Of a stretch of 64,000 bases of DNA, positions 29,215 through 37,710 are shown piece by piece. The translations under genes and the position numbers were made by a program. The DNA lies in assembly GCF_003044185.1 (NCBI RefSeq), contig NZ_PYYB01000001.1, positions 2,004,978 through 2,068,977 on the forward strand, given 5' to 3'. Position 1 is the stretch's first letter. Each line of letters begins with the position of its first letter. The notes beneath the pieces were generated by a model that had not been told where the DNA came from, searched no databases, and worked only from the letters and a program-made list of their open reading frames with translations. This DNA is from Paraconexibacter algicola. GTDB taxonomy: Bacteria > Actinomycetota > Thermoleophilia > Solirubrobacterales > Solirubrobacteraceae.

Positions 29215-30681
29215 GTGCCCGCGCCCGAAGGCGACCTTCTCGACTCCCCCGACGCCGGGGGCGCTGCGATCCGCGGCGGTGCGTTGCGCGTCGTCGGCTA
29301 CGCCCTCGGGATCGTCCTGTCGCTTGGATCGGCTGCCGTGCTCTTCCGGCACCTCGGGGTCGAGGACGGTGGCCGCTACGTCTCGGTTCAGGCTCTTGCC
29401 CTGCTGGCCGCCGGCATCACCGACGCGGGTCTGACCATCATCGCGGTGCGCGAATACGCCACGAGAAGCGGGGAGGAGCGCGACCGCATCCTGCGCGACC
29501 TCCTCGGCCTGCGCCTCGTGCTGACCCTCGTCGGGGTGCTCGTCGCGGTCGCGGTCGCCGCAGCGATCGGGTACGACTCGACGCTCGTGGCCGGCACGGC
29601 CGTGACCGGTGTGGCGGTCGTGTTCACGGTGCTGCAGAACGCCTACGGTGTCGGTCTGCAGGCCCAGCTGCGCCTGGGCTGGGTCACGGCGGCGGACGTG
29701 CTGCGCCAAGCCGCGACCGCGGTGGCGGTGGTCGTACTCGTCGTCCTCGACGCGAGCCTGCTCGAGCTCTTCCTTGCCGCGTTCGTCGGCAACCTCGTCG
29801 CGCTCGTGTTCATCGCGCTGGCCGCCCGCGGGACGATGCCGCTGCGCCCCGCCTTTCATCTGCGGCGCGCCATCGCGCTGCTGCGCGACACGCTCGTCTA
29901 CGCGATCGCGACCGCGATCGGAGCGCTGTACTTCCGGCTCGCCGTCGTGCTGGTGTCGCTCATCGCGACGGCGGACGAGACCGGCTACTTCGGCGCGTCG
30001 TTCCGCGGCGTTGAAGCGCTCATCGCCGTCCCTGCGCTGCTCGTCGGCACCGCCTTCCCGATCCTCGCCCGGGCAGCGCGCGACGACCACTCGCGTCTCG
30101 CCTACGCCCTCGGCCGGATCCTCGACGTCTCGTTGGTTCTCGGTGTGGGTGTGGCCGTAGCGCTCGTCGTCGGCGCGCCGGTGGTCATCGACGTGGTCGC
30201 CGGAGCGGAGTTCGCCCCGGCGGCGGACGTGCTTCGCATCCACGGCGTCGGCCTGGTGGCGTCGTTCCTCGCCGCGGGTTGGGGGTACGCCGCCCTCGGA
30301 TTGCACCTGCACCGCGGCGTCCTCTACGCGAACCTGGGGGCGCTGGTCGCGTGCGTAGTCCTCGTCCCCACGTTCACCGCCACCTGGGGTGCCACGGGTG
30401 CGGCGGTCGCCACCGCGACCGCCGAGGTGACGCTGGCCGTCGGCAACGCCCTGATCGTTCACCGTGCCGGTGTCGCACTGACCGCCGAGCTGCGGGCGGT
30501 GCCAAAGGTCCTGCTGTCGGCGGCGGCCGCGGTCGGCGTCGGCCTGTCCAGTGGTTTCCCCGCACTCCCAGGCACGCTGGTCGCCGGAGTCATCTACCTC
30601 GGGCTCGTGATCGCCCTGCGCGCACTCCCGCGCGAGATCCAGGACCATCTGCCCGGCCCGCTCGGCACCCGCAACGCATGA
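29215..30681 (+). CDS. Wzx-like polysaccharide flippase (MATE/MOP superfamily)
   Basis: A 488-aa integral membrane protein with about 12-14 hydrophobic segments. Typical features are GGALRVVGYALGIVLSLGSAAVLFRHLGV near the N-terminus, YFRLAVVLVSLIATADETGYFGASFR in the middle and GFPALPGTLVAGVIYLGLVIAL at the end, as in Polysacc_synt/Wzx proteins. It should flip undecaprenyl-linked repeat units to the outer face for the ligase/polymerase at 5278-7512. GTG start; it overlaps the next GT as ATGA, so flippase and GT are coupled. Confidence 0.87.
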   Translation: MPAPEGDLLDSPDAGGAAIRGGALRVVGYALGIVLSLGSAAVLFRHLGVEDGGRYVSVQALALLAAGITDAGLTIIAVREYATRSGEERDRILRDLLGLRLVLTLVGVLVAVAVAAAIGYDSTLVAGTAVTGVAVVFTVLQNAYGVGLQAQLRLGWVTAADVLRQAATAVAVVVLVVLDASLLELFLAAFVGNLVALVFIALAARGTMPLRPAFHLRRAIALLRDTLVYAIATAIGALYFRLAVVLVSLIATADETGYFGASFRGVEALIAVPALLVGTAFPILARAARDDHSRLAYALGRILDVSLVLGVGVAVALVVGAPVVIDVVAGAEFAPAADVLRIHGVGLVASFLAAGWGYAALGLHLHRGVLYANLGALVACVVLVPTFTATWGATGAAVATATAEVTLAVGNALIVHRAGVALTAELRAVPKVLLSAAAAVGVGLSSGFPALPGTLVAGVIYLGLVIALRALPREIQDHLPGPLGTRNA

Positions 30682-31790
30682 AGATCGGCCTCAACCTCAC
30701 CTTCCTCGCGACCGACTCCGGCGGCAGCGCCACCTACGCGGAGGGGCTGATCCGCGGGATCCGGGCCGTGGAGCCGGCCGCGGAGTTCACCGCCTGGGTC
30801 GGGCGCGACGCGCCGCAGGAGCCGTGGCTGCAGGACGTGGACGTCATCCGCCTGCCGGTCGTGGGCGTCGGCGGGGTCGCGCACTACGCGTGGGACCTGG
30901 CCGCGATGGTGCCGCAGGCGCGCCGGCGCGGGCTCGACGTGCTGCACGGCCTGGCGTTCGTCGCGCCGCCGGTCCATCCGGGGCTGCCGGTGGTGGCGAC
31001 GATCCTCGACACGACCTGGCAGCGCTATCCGGCTTCGATGGAGTGGAAGGGCCGCGTCGTCTTCGGGGTGATGTCGCGCGTGCTCGGACGCACGGCCAGC
31101 CGCGTCATCGCGATCTCCGAGGCCGGAGCGCAGGATCTCGTGACCGACCTCGGGATCCGGCGGTCCCGCATCGACGTCACGCCGCTGGCGGTCGACCCGC
31201 CGGCACGGCGCGAGCCGGTGTCGGACTCTCCGGCGCTCCGCGAGCGCCTCGGGATCGGCGCGGAGCCGGTCGTGCTCTGCGTCGCGCAGAAGCGCGCCCA
31301 CAAGAACCTCGAGGCGGCGATCGAGGCGCTCGCGCTGCTCGACGCTCCGGCGCAGCTCGTGCTGCCGGGGTCGCCGAACGCCTACGAGGCGTCGCTGCGT
31401 GACCTGGCGGTCGCCCGCGGGGTCGCGGACCGCGTGCGCTTCATCGGCTGGGTCGACGACGACGACCTCGAGGCGCTGTACGGCATCGCGCGCTGCCTCG
31501 TCTTCCCGTCGCTCATGGAGGGCTTCGGGCTGCCGCTGCTGGAGGCCATGGCGCGCGACGTCCCGGTCGCCTGCTCGAACGTGAGCGCGCTGCCCGAGGT
31601 CGCTGGGGACGCGGCGCGGCTGTTCGACCCGCACGACCATCGGGCGATCGCCGACGCGCTGCGGCGGCTGCTCACCGACGAGCCGCTCCGGGCGCGGCTC
31701 ATCGCGGCCGGCCACGACCGCGTCGCGGCGTACACGTGGGAGAACACCGCCCGCACGACGCTCGCGTCCTACGCGAAGGCGATCGGCTGA
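30678..31790 (+). CDS. Family 4 glycosyltransferase (tandem paralogue group)
   Basis: A 370-aa GT-B enzyme. It begins MKIGLNLTFLATDSGGSATY, has VATILDTTWQRYPASM and RVIAISEAGAQDLV, then VVLCVAQKRAHKNLEAAIEAL and SLMEGFGLPLLEAMARDVPVACS. Close similarity to 28070-29203 over the whole length indicates duplication and divergence. The ATG overlaps the flippase stop by four bases, and the next GT follows after 15 bases. Confidence 0.9.
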   Translation: MKIGLNLTFLATDSGGSATYAEGLIRGIRAVEPAAEFTAWVGRDAPQEPWLQDVDVIRLPVVGVGGVAHYAWDLAAMVPQARRRGLDVLHGLAFVAPPVHPGLPVVATILDTTWQRYPASMEWKGRVVFGVMSRVLGRTASRVIAISEAGAQDLVTDLGIRRSRIDVTPLAVDPPARREPVSDSPALRERLGIGAEPVVLCVAQKRAHKNLEAAIEALALLDAPAQLVLPGSPNAYEASLRDLAVARGVADRVRFIGWVDDDDLEALYGIARCLVFPSLMEGFGLPLLEAMARDVPVACSNVSALPEVAGDAARLFDPHDHRAIADALRRLLTDEPLRARLIAAGHDRVAAYTWENTARTTLASYAKAIG

Positions 31791-31805
31791 CGGCCGGGAC
31801 GGCAC

Positions 31806-32948
31806 GTGCACGTCGGCTTCAACCTCATCTTCCTCGTGCCCGGCGAGACCGGCGGCATGGAGGTCGCGGCGCGCGAGATGCTGCAGCGGATCGACGGTGC
31901 GGCGCGCGCCGCCTCGGGCGGGACCCCGGTGCGCCTGACGGCGTTCGTCAACCGCGAGGCCGCGGGCGGCGGATGGGGGCCGGGCGTCGAGGAGGTCGTC
32001 GTCCCGGTCAACGCGACGGACCGCAAGCAGTGGGTGTGGGGCGAGCAGCGTCATCTCCCGCCGCTCGCCGCTCGCGCGGGCTGCGACGTCGTGCACTCGC
32101 TCGGCTCGACCGCCCCGCTGTGGGGGAGCTTCGCCCGGGTGACGACGATCCACGATCTCAACTACAAGCTCGTGCCGGACGCGCACTTCGGGGTGCGCGG
32201 CAAGGTCATGGGGGTCCTGGTGCCGTCCGCTGCGCGTCGCTCGCACCGGATCGTCGTGGACGCGGCGTCGACCCGGGACGACCTGTTCGAGCACCTCGGG
32301 ACGCCGCGGGAGAAGGTCGACGTCGTCCCGCTCGGCGTGTCGCCCCGCCCGGCGGTGACCCCACGCGACGAGCGGGAGCTCCGCGCGGAGCTCGAGCTGG
32401 GGGAGCGCCGGATCCTGTTGAGCGTCTCGGCCAAGCGCCCGCACAAGAACCTGCTCGCGCTCATCGAGGCGTTCGCGGGCCTCCCGGCCGCCGACCGTCC
32501 GGTGCTGGTCCTGCCCGGCTATCCCACCGAACACGAGGCCGAGCTGCGTTCCCGCGCCGCGGCGCTGTCGGTCGCGGACGACGTGCGGTTCCCGGCCTGG
32601 CTCTCGACGGAGGACCTCGAGGGCCTGTACGCGGCGGCCGACGTGTTCGTCTTCCCGTCCCGCTACGAGGGGTTCGGGCTCCCGGTCCTCGAGGCGATGG
32701 CGCGCGGCGTCCCGGTCGCCACCTCGGGTGTCTCGTCGCTCGGCGAGGTGGCGGGGGACGCGGCGCTGCAGTTCTCCCCCGACTCGGTCGACGACATCCG
32801 CGGGGCGATCGCGCGCCTGCTCGCGGACGGGGCGCTGCGCGAGCGGCTCCGCGCCGCGGGCGTCGCCCGGGCGGCCGAGTTCACCTGGGAGCGCACGGCA
32901 GCGCTGACCTTCGCCGCGTACGAGCGCGTGCTCCGCGACCGCGGCTGA
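31806..32948 (+). CDS. Family 4 glycosyltransferase (tandem paralogue group)
   Basis: A 380-aa GT-B enzyme beginning MHVGFNLIFLVPGETGGMEV. It has TTIHDLNYKLVPDAH, RILLSVSAKRPHKNLLALIEAF and RYEGFGLPVLEAMARGVPVATS. It is the third member of the tandem group with 28070 and 30678, but the most diverged. GTG start. It ends eight bases from a convergent GT gene, so the plus-strand operon finishes here. Confidence 0.9.
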   Translation: MHVGFNLIFLVPGETGGMEVAAREMLQRIDGAARAASGGTPVRLTAFVNREAAGGGWGPGVEEVVVPVNATDRKQWVWGEQRHLPPLAARAGCDVVHSLGSTAPLWGSFARVTTIHDLNYKLVPDAHFGVRGKVMGVLVPSAARRSHRIVVDAASTRDDLFEHLGTPREKVDVVPLGVSPRPAVTPRDERELRAELELGERRILLSVSAKRPHKNLLALIEAFAGLPAADRPVLVLPGYPTEHEAELRSRAAALSVADDVRFPAWLSTEDLEGLYAAADVFVFPSRYEGFGLPVLEAMARGVPVATSGVSSLGEVAGDAALQFSPDSVDDIRGAIARLLADGALRERLRAAGVARAAEFTWERTAALTFAAYERVLRDRG

Positions 32949-32956
32949 CGACTGCC

Positions 32957-34102
32957 TCAGCCGCCCGCGTAGCGCTCGACGACCCGCTCGAGCGACGTGC
33001 GCAAGGCGAGGTCCTCGGCGTTGCGGGCGAACCAGTCGGCGGTGCTCTCGCGCAGTGCCGCGCCGCCGCGATGGACGCGGACGATCGCTCCGGCGAGGTG
33101 CTGCGGTGCGGGGCTGTCGGCGATCACGCCGTTGACCCCGTCCTCGACGAGCTCGACCGCGGCGTTGTCCTCGCCGCGCACGACGATCGCAGGGACCCCG
33201 ACCGCCGAGGACTCGACGACCACGAGCCCGTAGCCCTCGCGCGACGAGGGCAGGATCGTGCACAGCGCGCTGCGGAACGCGGCGTCGACCTCCTCCCCGG
33301 GGGCGAAGCCGGGAGCGTCGACCAGGCCGGGGTCGGGGAGGGCGGCGATCGCCGCGTCGAGCTCCGCCCGCTGCGGGCCGTCGCCGAAGATCCTGGCGCG
33401 CAGCTCCGGGACCTCCTCGGCGGCGAGCGCGATCGCGGGGGGGATGGCCGGGACGCGCTTCTCCGGGATGAACCGCCCGGCGAACACCACGGTCGAGGAC
33501 GCTGGGGCGGGCTGCGGGCGGTCGGTCGACCCCGGGAAGAGCCCACGCAGGACGGTCGGCTCGCGGCGCACGCCGATCTCCCGCAGGCGGCGGGCGTGCA
33601 GGTCGCTGAAGCAGAACGCGTCTTGCCGGACCCGCGCGCACGCCCGCTGGATCCGCCGCGCCACCTGCGCCTTCGGCCCACCCACGTAGGCGGTCCAGTA
33701 GGAGTCGCTCCAGACCTCGAACCAGTCGGTGACGAGCCGGTAGCCGGCGCGGCGCCGCACGGTGGCCGCGGCGAGCAGGCTGAAGTACGGGAACGAGCAG
33801 GTGTGCACGACGTCGTACTCGGACCCGTGGCGGGCGAGGTGCCGCAGGACCCCGATCCCGAACCTGACCGGCTCACCGATCGTGCGGTTGCCGTCCGGTC
33901 CGTAGAGCTCCTCGCGTCGGCTCACCGGGATGACGGTGACGCCGGGGATCGCGGGCGCGTCGGTGTCGTCCCACTGCAGGCGCGTCAGGTACGTGATCTC
34001 GTGGCCTTCGGCCGCAAGGGCCTCGGCGAGGGAGCGCATCCACCGTTCGGCGCCCCCGACGGTCCAGGGGAACAGGCAGTCGTAGACGAGGCAGATCCGC
34101 AT
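32957..34102 (-). CDS. Family 4 glycosyltransferase
   Basis: A 381-aa GT-B enzyme opening MRICLVYDCLFPWTVGGAERW, with DVVHTCSFPYFSLLAA and DWFEVWSDSYWTAYVG in the acceptor half, and VVFAGRFIPEKRVPAIP, ARIFGDGPQRAEL and SSREGYGLVVVESSAVGVPAIV in the donor half. The second Glu of E-x7-E is retained. It is a single-gene unit divergent from the GT2 at 34275. GACCCTCC ends four bases before the ATG, similar to the TACCCTCC start elements but with G in place of the first T. Confidence 0.88.
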   Translation of the reverse strand: MRICLVYDCLFPWTVGGAERWMRSLAEALAAEGHEITYLTRLQWDDTDAPAIPGVTVIPVSRREELYGPDGNRTIGEPVRFGIGVLRHLARHGSEYDVVHTCSFPYFSLLAAATVRRRAGYRLVTDWFEVWSDSYWTAYVGGPKAQVARRIQRACARVRQDAFCFSDLHARRLREIGVRREPTVLRGLFPGSTDRPQPAPASSTVVFAGRFIPEKRVPAIPPAIALAAEEVPELRARIFGDGPQRAELDAAIAALPDPGLVDAPGFAPGEEVDAAFRSALCTILPSSREGYGLVVVESSAVGVPAIVVRGEDNAAVELVEDGVNGVIADSPAPQHLAGAIVRVHRGGAALRESTADWFARNAEDLALRTSLERVVERYAGG

Positions 34103-34274
34103 CGCGCTGGAGGGTCGCAGAGGCGCGCCCGGCGCGGCGCCCGACGTTGCGGCGTCGCACCCAAGGGCGCGACTTCCGCGCGCGGCGCGCGTTACCGCAA
34201 GTGCGCCCCGGGGTAGCCAGTCCCGAGGCGTGGGATCCCTTCGCGCCGCGCACGACGCAGGAAGCACCACCTTC

Positions 34275-35453
34275 ATGAGCCTTCTCGAGCAGACCGACAC
34301 CGCCAACCGGGGCATGCCCGTCGACGAGTTCACGGTCTCCGTCGTGATCCCGTGCCTCAACGAGGAGGAGAACATCGAGGCCTGCGTCACGCAGGCGCTC
34401 GAGGCGATGGAGCGCGCCGGGATCGACGGTGAGGTCGTCGTCGCCGACAACGCCTCCGAGGACCGCAGCGCCGAGCTCGCCACCGCCGCGGGGGCGCGCG
34501 TGGTGTCGGAGCCGCGCCGCGGGTACGGGTCCGCGTATCTGGCGGGGTTCGCCGCCGCTCGCGGCAAGTACATCGTCATGGGCGACGCCGACCTGACGTA
34601 TGACTTCAACGAGATCCCGAAGTTCGTCAAGCACCTCGACGACGGCGCCGAGCTCGTCATGGGCGACCGGATGGACAACATCCAGCCCGGCGCGATGCCG
34701 TGGCTGCACCGCTACGTCGGCAACCCGGTGCTCAGCGGCATCCTGAACTTCTTCTTCAAGACGGGCATCAGTGACGCGCACTGCGGCATGCGCGCACTGC
34801 GGCGCGACGTGCTGCCGCGGCTGGACCTGCGGACGACCGGCATGGAGTTCGCGTCCGAGATGGTGATCCGGGCCGGCAAGGAGAACCTCCGCATCTCCGA
34901 GTTCCCGATCGACTACCACCCTCGCGGCGGCGAGTCGAAGCTCAACACGTGGAGCGACGGGTGGCGCCACCTGCGTTTCCTGCTGGTGCACTCGCCGACG
35001 CACCTGTTCGTCGCCCCGGGCGCGATCCTCGCCGGACTCGGCCTGCTCGTCTCGCTGATCTCCCTGCTGCAGATCGACCTGTTCGGTCGCGAGTGGCAGC
35101 TGCACACGATGATCGCCGGCGCGCTCCTGACGATCGTCGGAACGCAGATCGTCGCCCTGGGCCTCTGCGCCCACGCCTACGGCGCGTACTTCATGGGCGA
35201 GAAGGACCCCTGGTTCGACCGCATGCGCGACCGCTTCCGGCTCGAGCACGGCCTCGTCCTCGGGGGCGTGATCGCCACCGTCGGCTTCATCGTCGCCGCA
35301 GTCATCGTCGGTCAATGGATCGCCGACGGCGCGGGCCAGCTGTCCGAGGAGCGCACCGCCATCGCCGCCACGATGCTGATCATCGTCGGCGTGCAGGTGT
35401 TCTTCTCCTCGTTCCTGCTGAGCATCCTGGGCCTTCGGCGCCGGGACTCGTAG
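34275..35453 (+). CDS. Membrane-anchored family 2 glycosyltransferase (dolichyl-phosphate sugar synthase-like)
   Basis: A 392-aa protein. The GT-A domain (~20-250) has VSVVIPCLNEEENIEACV, EVVVADNASEDRS, the metal motif MGDADLTYDFNEI (DAD) and SDAHCGMRALRRD, as in the DPM1/GtrB-like GT2 group. Four hydrophobic segments follow (~255-390). Such enzymes charge a polyprenyl phosphate with a sugar that is then used on the outer face by GT-C enzymes. The DUF2142-like protein right behind it (3-base gap) could be that GT-C partner. ATG at 34275 is chosen; a GTG at 34230 would add 15 residues. Confidence 0.88.
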   Translation: MSLLEQTDTANRGMPVDEFTVSVVIPCLNEEENIEACVTQALEAMERAGIDGEVVVADNASEDRSAELATAAGARVVSEPRRGYGSAYLAGFAAARGKYIVMGDADLTYDFNEIPKFVKHLDDGAELVMGDRMDNIQPGAMPWLHRYVGNPVLSGILNFFFKTGISDAHCGMRALRRDVLPRLDLRTTGMEFASEMVIRAGKENLRISEFPIDYHPRGGESKLNTWSDGWRHLRFLLVHSPTHLFVAPGAILAGLGLLVSLISLLQIDLFGREWQLHTMIAGALLTIVGTQIVALGLCAHAYGAYFMGEKDPWFDRMRDRFRLEHGLVLGGVIATVGFIVAAVIVGQWIADGAGQLSEERTAIAATMLIIVGVQVFFSSFLLSILGLRRRDS

Positions 35454-35456
35454 TAC

Positions 35457-37679
35457 GTGGCGTCAGTGGCGCCCCCCGAGTCGCGGATGACGCGACTACG
35501 GACACTTGTGCTCCCGGGTGCTCGGGCCACGTGGATCGCCGCCCTGCTGGGCTTCTTGGTTTTCGCCGTACTGACAGCGCGAATGTTGTCAGCGACGACA
35601 GCGTCTCTCACGGGCACGAACAGCGTCGGTGTTGGGACGGTTATTGCGAAGGCCAACCCAGGCGAGCGAACCTGCATTCGCGGCCTCGTCGTTCCCCGAG
35701 GGACGGGGCAGGTCGGAGTGTGGTTGTTCGGCGAGCAAATTCGGCGTGGCGCTCGTGTTTCAGCGTCGATTACTTCGGGAGGCCCGGCGCGGCTCGCCCT
35801 CATCGACCGGTCGGTCTCCGGGACCGGGGACTTCGCCTACTTCCGGTTGCGGCAACCCGTCGCGAAAGAGATCCGAAACGCGACTCTCTGCGTGACCGGT
35901 CGCCGGACAGCGCTGGGATTTGGAGGGGCGTCCGTCCAGCGTTTGCCAGCGGACCCAGTCTCGACTCTAGGAGGCCGACCGATGGTCGGCCAAGACATCT
36001 CGGTTCGCTTTGCTTTGCCCGCGGGCGTGTCACGGAGTTTCGGGTCGCAGATCGACGACGCCCTGCGGCGCTCAACGGTTTTCGAGCCTCTAGCTGGACG
36101 AGTCTTGACGTGGAGTGCGCTTCCCCTGCTCCTGTTGGTGATGTATTTCGCAACTCGCGTCGCGGCTACGGCACAGCTGCGGAGCCAGAGGTACTTGGTC
36201 GTAGCCGCTTGCGGTGTGGCACTGGCCCATGGAGCGACGTGGGCTGTGCTGCTTCACCCGTTTCACGGAGCTGATGAGAGCGAGCATTTCGCATACGCAC
36301 AGCACCTCGCGGCCACTAACGATCGCCCGGACGACTCAGCCGATTCGCAAAGGCCGCCCTACTCCTCGGCCGAAGAGCGCCTCATGGCGGCGCTTCATCA
36401 CAACTCAACCACGCTCAATCCATCGTCGCGCCCAAGATGGGACGAGTTCTGGGAGACGCGGTGGCGAGAGGCGCTTCGCGGAACGAGCCCGAGCGATGGC
36501 GGCGGGTTTACCGAGAGCGGAACAGGGCACGGACCGCTCTACTACGGCCTAATCGGGCTCCCGCTACGCGTTTTCGATGCGCCAGCGCAGCAGCCGAGTG
36601 TGCTTCTGATGATGCGGCTTCTCAATGCGGTCCTTGCGGCACTCGTTGCCGGCATCGCAGTGATCGTCGCGGGACTTCTGTTTCCCCGACGCTCGGAGCT
36701 TCAGTGGCTCGCGGGAGTCCTCGCCGGGATGCAACCGGTGTTTGGCAGTGTCGCAGGTTCGGTCAACAACGACACGGCGGTCAACGTTGCAGCGGCAGTG
36801 ATGGTCCTGCTGTTGGTTACTAGCGTCGTCCGCGGTCCGTCGACGCGTCTAGCTGCGTGTGTTGGGGCGCTCATGGTTGTCCTGCCTCTGGCGAAGATCA
36901 CGGGCTTCGGCGTAGTTCCCGTGGTCGGGGTAGCCGCTTTCGTCCTCGCAATTCGGTACGGCGCCGGGGCAGCCGCGCGGTGGGCGATTACGGCACTCGG
37001 GCTGGCAGCCTGTTGCGCAGTCGCCTGGATCTTTGTGATCTCTCCGCTGATGGGAACAGGAAGCGGGAGCCTCGTCTATCGCCACCCAGCCGTGGCGAGC
37101 GCGCCCAACGGGTCGCCGACTCCAGGCCCGCCGGGACCGACTCCCATTCAGAAGGCTGAGTACGTAGCGCAGACCTTCATTCCTGGTTTGTCTGTGGGGG
37201 GGAGAAGGTTTGCGCTCCCAGGCGCGTCAGCACTAGAGCGCTGGCCGGCCTACCGCATCTACGTTGACCGTGGCTATGGCCTGTTCGGTTGGAAGTCGAC
37301 CAATCTGACCATCGGTCTCCTGCGTGGAATCTTTGCTGGTCTCTTGGTGGGCTGGATGCTCGCTATCGCGGCCGCGATCCGCCACCGCTCTCGCTGGAGA
37401 GAGTGGGCAGGGCCAGTGACGGTCCTTCTGGGCGCCATTGGCAGCGTGTTGCTCTTCGTCTCGTGGGCGTATGCGTCGCTCGATGTGCGCACAGACCTTG
37501 GAGAACAAGGGCGCTACATCTTCCCCGCGCTTGTCCCGCTGTCTGTGCTCTTGGTTTCCGGCGGAATGCTGGTGAAGAAGGCGGCCTACCGGCAGGCGTT
37601 TGCCGGGCTCGGCACCGTCGCTGCCTCCGGGCTCGCTGTTTTGACTTGGACCAGTGCCCTTCGTGGCTGGTTCACCTAG
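35457..37679 (+). CDS. DUF2142-like multi-pass membrane protein, candidate GT-C enzyme
   Basis: A 740-aa protein with one N-terminal TM, an extracytoplasmic domain (~50-210), then about ten TMs. The segment HPFHGADESEHFAYAQHLA in the first loop after the TM block, with an acidic DE pair, is typical of DUF2142 proteins thought to be polyprenyl-phosphate-sugar-dependent GTs. GTG start at 35457, with ATG at 35487 as an alternative. Codon use is clearly less G+C-biased than its neighbours, which suggests recent acquisition. The stop codon lies inside the stem of the terminator at 37675-37704. Confidence 0.8.
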   Translation: MASVAPPESRMTRLRTLVLPGARATWIAALLGFLVFAVLTARMLSATTASLTGTNSVGVGTVIAKANPGERTCIRGLVVPRGTGQVGVWLFGEQIRRGARVSASITSGGPARLALIDRSVSGTGDFAYFRLRQPVAKEIRNATLCVTGRRTALGFGGASVQRLPADPVSTLGGRPMVGQDISVRFALPAGVSRSFGSQIDDALRRSTVFEPLAGRVLTWSALPLLLLVMYFATRVAATAQLRSQRYLVVAACGVALAHGATWAVLLHPFHGADESEHFAYAQHLAATNDRPDDSADSQRPPYSSAEERLMAALHHNSTTLNPSSRPRWDEFWETRWREALRGTSPSDGGGFTESGTGHGPLYYGLIGLPLRVFDAPAQQPSVLLMMRLLNAVLAALVAGIAVIVAGLLFPRRSELQWLAGVLAGMQPVFGSVAGSVNNDTAVNVAAAVMVLLLVTSVVRGPSTRLAACVGALMVVLPLAKITGFGVVPVVGVAAFVLAIRYGAGAAARWAITALGLAACCAVAWIFVISPLMGTGSGSLVYRHPAVASAPNGSPTPGPPGPTPIQKAEYVAQTFIPGLSVGGRRFALPGASALERWPAYRIYVDRGYGLFGWKSTNLTIGLLRGIFAGLLVGWMLAIAAAIRHRSRWREWAGPVTVLLGAIGSVLLFVSWAYASLDVRTDLGEQGRYIFPALVPLSVLLVSGGMLVKKAAYRQAFAGLGTVAASGLAVLTWTSALRGWFT

Positions 37680-37704
37680 CGCGTCGCCGGAGCGACGCGC
37701 TAGG
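37675..37704. terminator. Perfect hairpin terminator between convergent genes
   Basis: A 13-bp perfect stem (core CTAGCGCGTCGC/GCGACGCGCTAG) with a CGGA loop, centred between the 3' ends of 35457-37679 and 37711-39789. It includes the TAG stop of the plus-strand gene. There is no long T-tract, but the size and position argue for a bidirectional terminator. Confidence 0.75.
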
Positions 37705-37710
37705 CCTCTG

